DNA of 5,083 bases from Patescibacteria group bacterium (lineage in GTDB: Bacteria; Patescibacteriota; Patescibacteriia; Patescibacteriales; GWC2-42-12), in the NCBI GenBank assembly GCA_018817545.1, contig JAHITL010000128.1:1-5083 (forward strand), in the 5' to 3' direction. This document shows positions 5,040-5,083 of this stretch, piece by piece; the stretch's first letter is position 1, and each line of letters begins with the position of its first letter. The notes under the pieces were generated by a model. It worked only from the letters and a program-made list of their open reading frames with translations, had not been told where the DNA came from and searched no databases. The position numbers were made by a program, and so were the translations under genes.

Positions 5040-5083
5040 ATGGAAAAATATAATCATAAAAAGATAGAAAAAAAGTGGCAAAA
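5040..5083 (+). CDS. leuS: leucyl-tRNA synthetase, N-terminal fragment cut by the window end
   Basis: The ATG at 5040 opens a frame that runs off the window after 14 full codons, MEKYNHKKIEKKWQ. The pattern of Tyr, a basic stretch, then I-E-x-K-W-Q is the typical start of bacterial leucyl-tRNA synthetases, which charge tRNA-Leu with leucine in the cytoplasm and usually run to about 800-900 aa. The catalytic HIGH and KMSKS motifs would lie beyond the window, so the assignment rests only on this N-terminal signature. Valyl- or isoleucyl-tRNA synthetase, which can begin in a related way, is the main alternative. There is no SD; AT-only sequence with TATAAT 9 nt upstream precedes the start. The gene is divergent from corA, and the spacer between them holds the palindromic repeats. 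Confidence 0.7.
   Translation, partial: MEKYNHKKIEKKWQ

Overview
The window is AT-rich (roughly 30% G+C or below) and fits a small-genome bacterium of the Candidate Phyla Radiation (Patescibacteria), probably a Parcubacteria-type lineage. The grounds are the low G+C, a large secreted protein built from lamin-tail (LTD) repeats with a PKD domain, gene starts without Shine-Dalgarno (SD) sequences, and spacers rich in AT palindromes. No marker gene fixes the taxon, so this is an inference. The standard genetic code fits: the two long genes contain no in-frame TGA, and their glycines are all GGN codons.

Positions 1-515 hold a promoter-like AT-rich leader and a two-gene cassette of short unrecognised proteins (65 and 50 aa). 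Both have strong SD sequences, the genes overlap by 4 nt (ATGA), and the cassette is closed by a hairpin at 540-577. Positions 610-3651 encode a 1013-aa exported, membrane-anchored surface protein: signal peptide, LTD, Ser/Thr linker, LTD, LTD, PKD, LTD, two OB-like domains, C-terminal transmembrane helix. Converging on it from the minus strand is corA (4629-3697), a CorA-family Mg2+/Co2+ channel with the YGMN motif. The two stop codons lie directly opposite each other in one long hairpin that looks like a shared bidirectional terminator.

The 410-bp divergent spacer 4630-5039 holds: a probable extended -10 for corA, a second copy of the palindrome found in the shared terminator, short direct repeats, a large AT-only nested hairpin, a 13-codon ORF with a good SD, and promoter-like boxes. 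It ends at the start of a gene that runs off the window (5040 onward). The 14 complete visible codons of that gene resemble the N terminus of leucyl-tRNA synthetase.

The genes do not form one pathway: they are an unknown small cassette, a surface adhesin or binding protein, an ion channel and a housekeeping synthetase. The most interesting points are the palindromic repeat pair bracketing corA, the paired convergent stop codons, the contrast between SD-led small ORFs and apparently SD-less main genes, and the unknown two-gene cassette.
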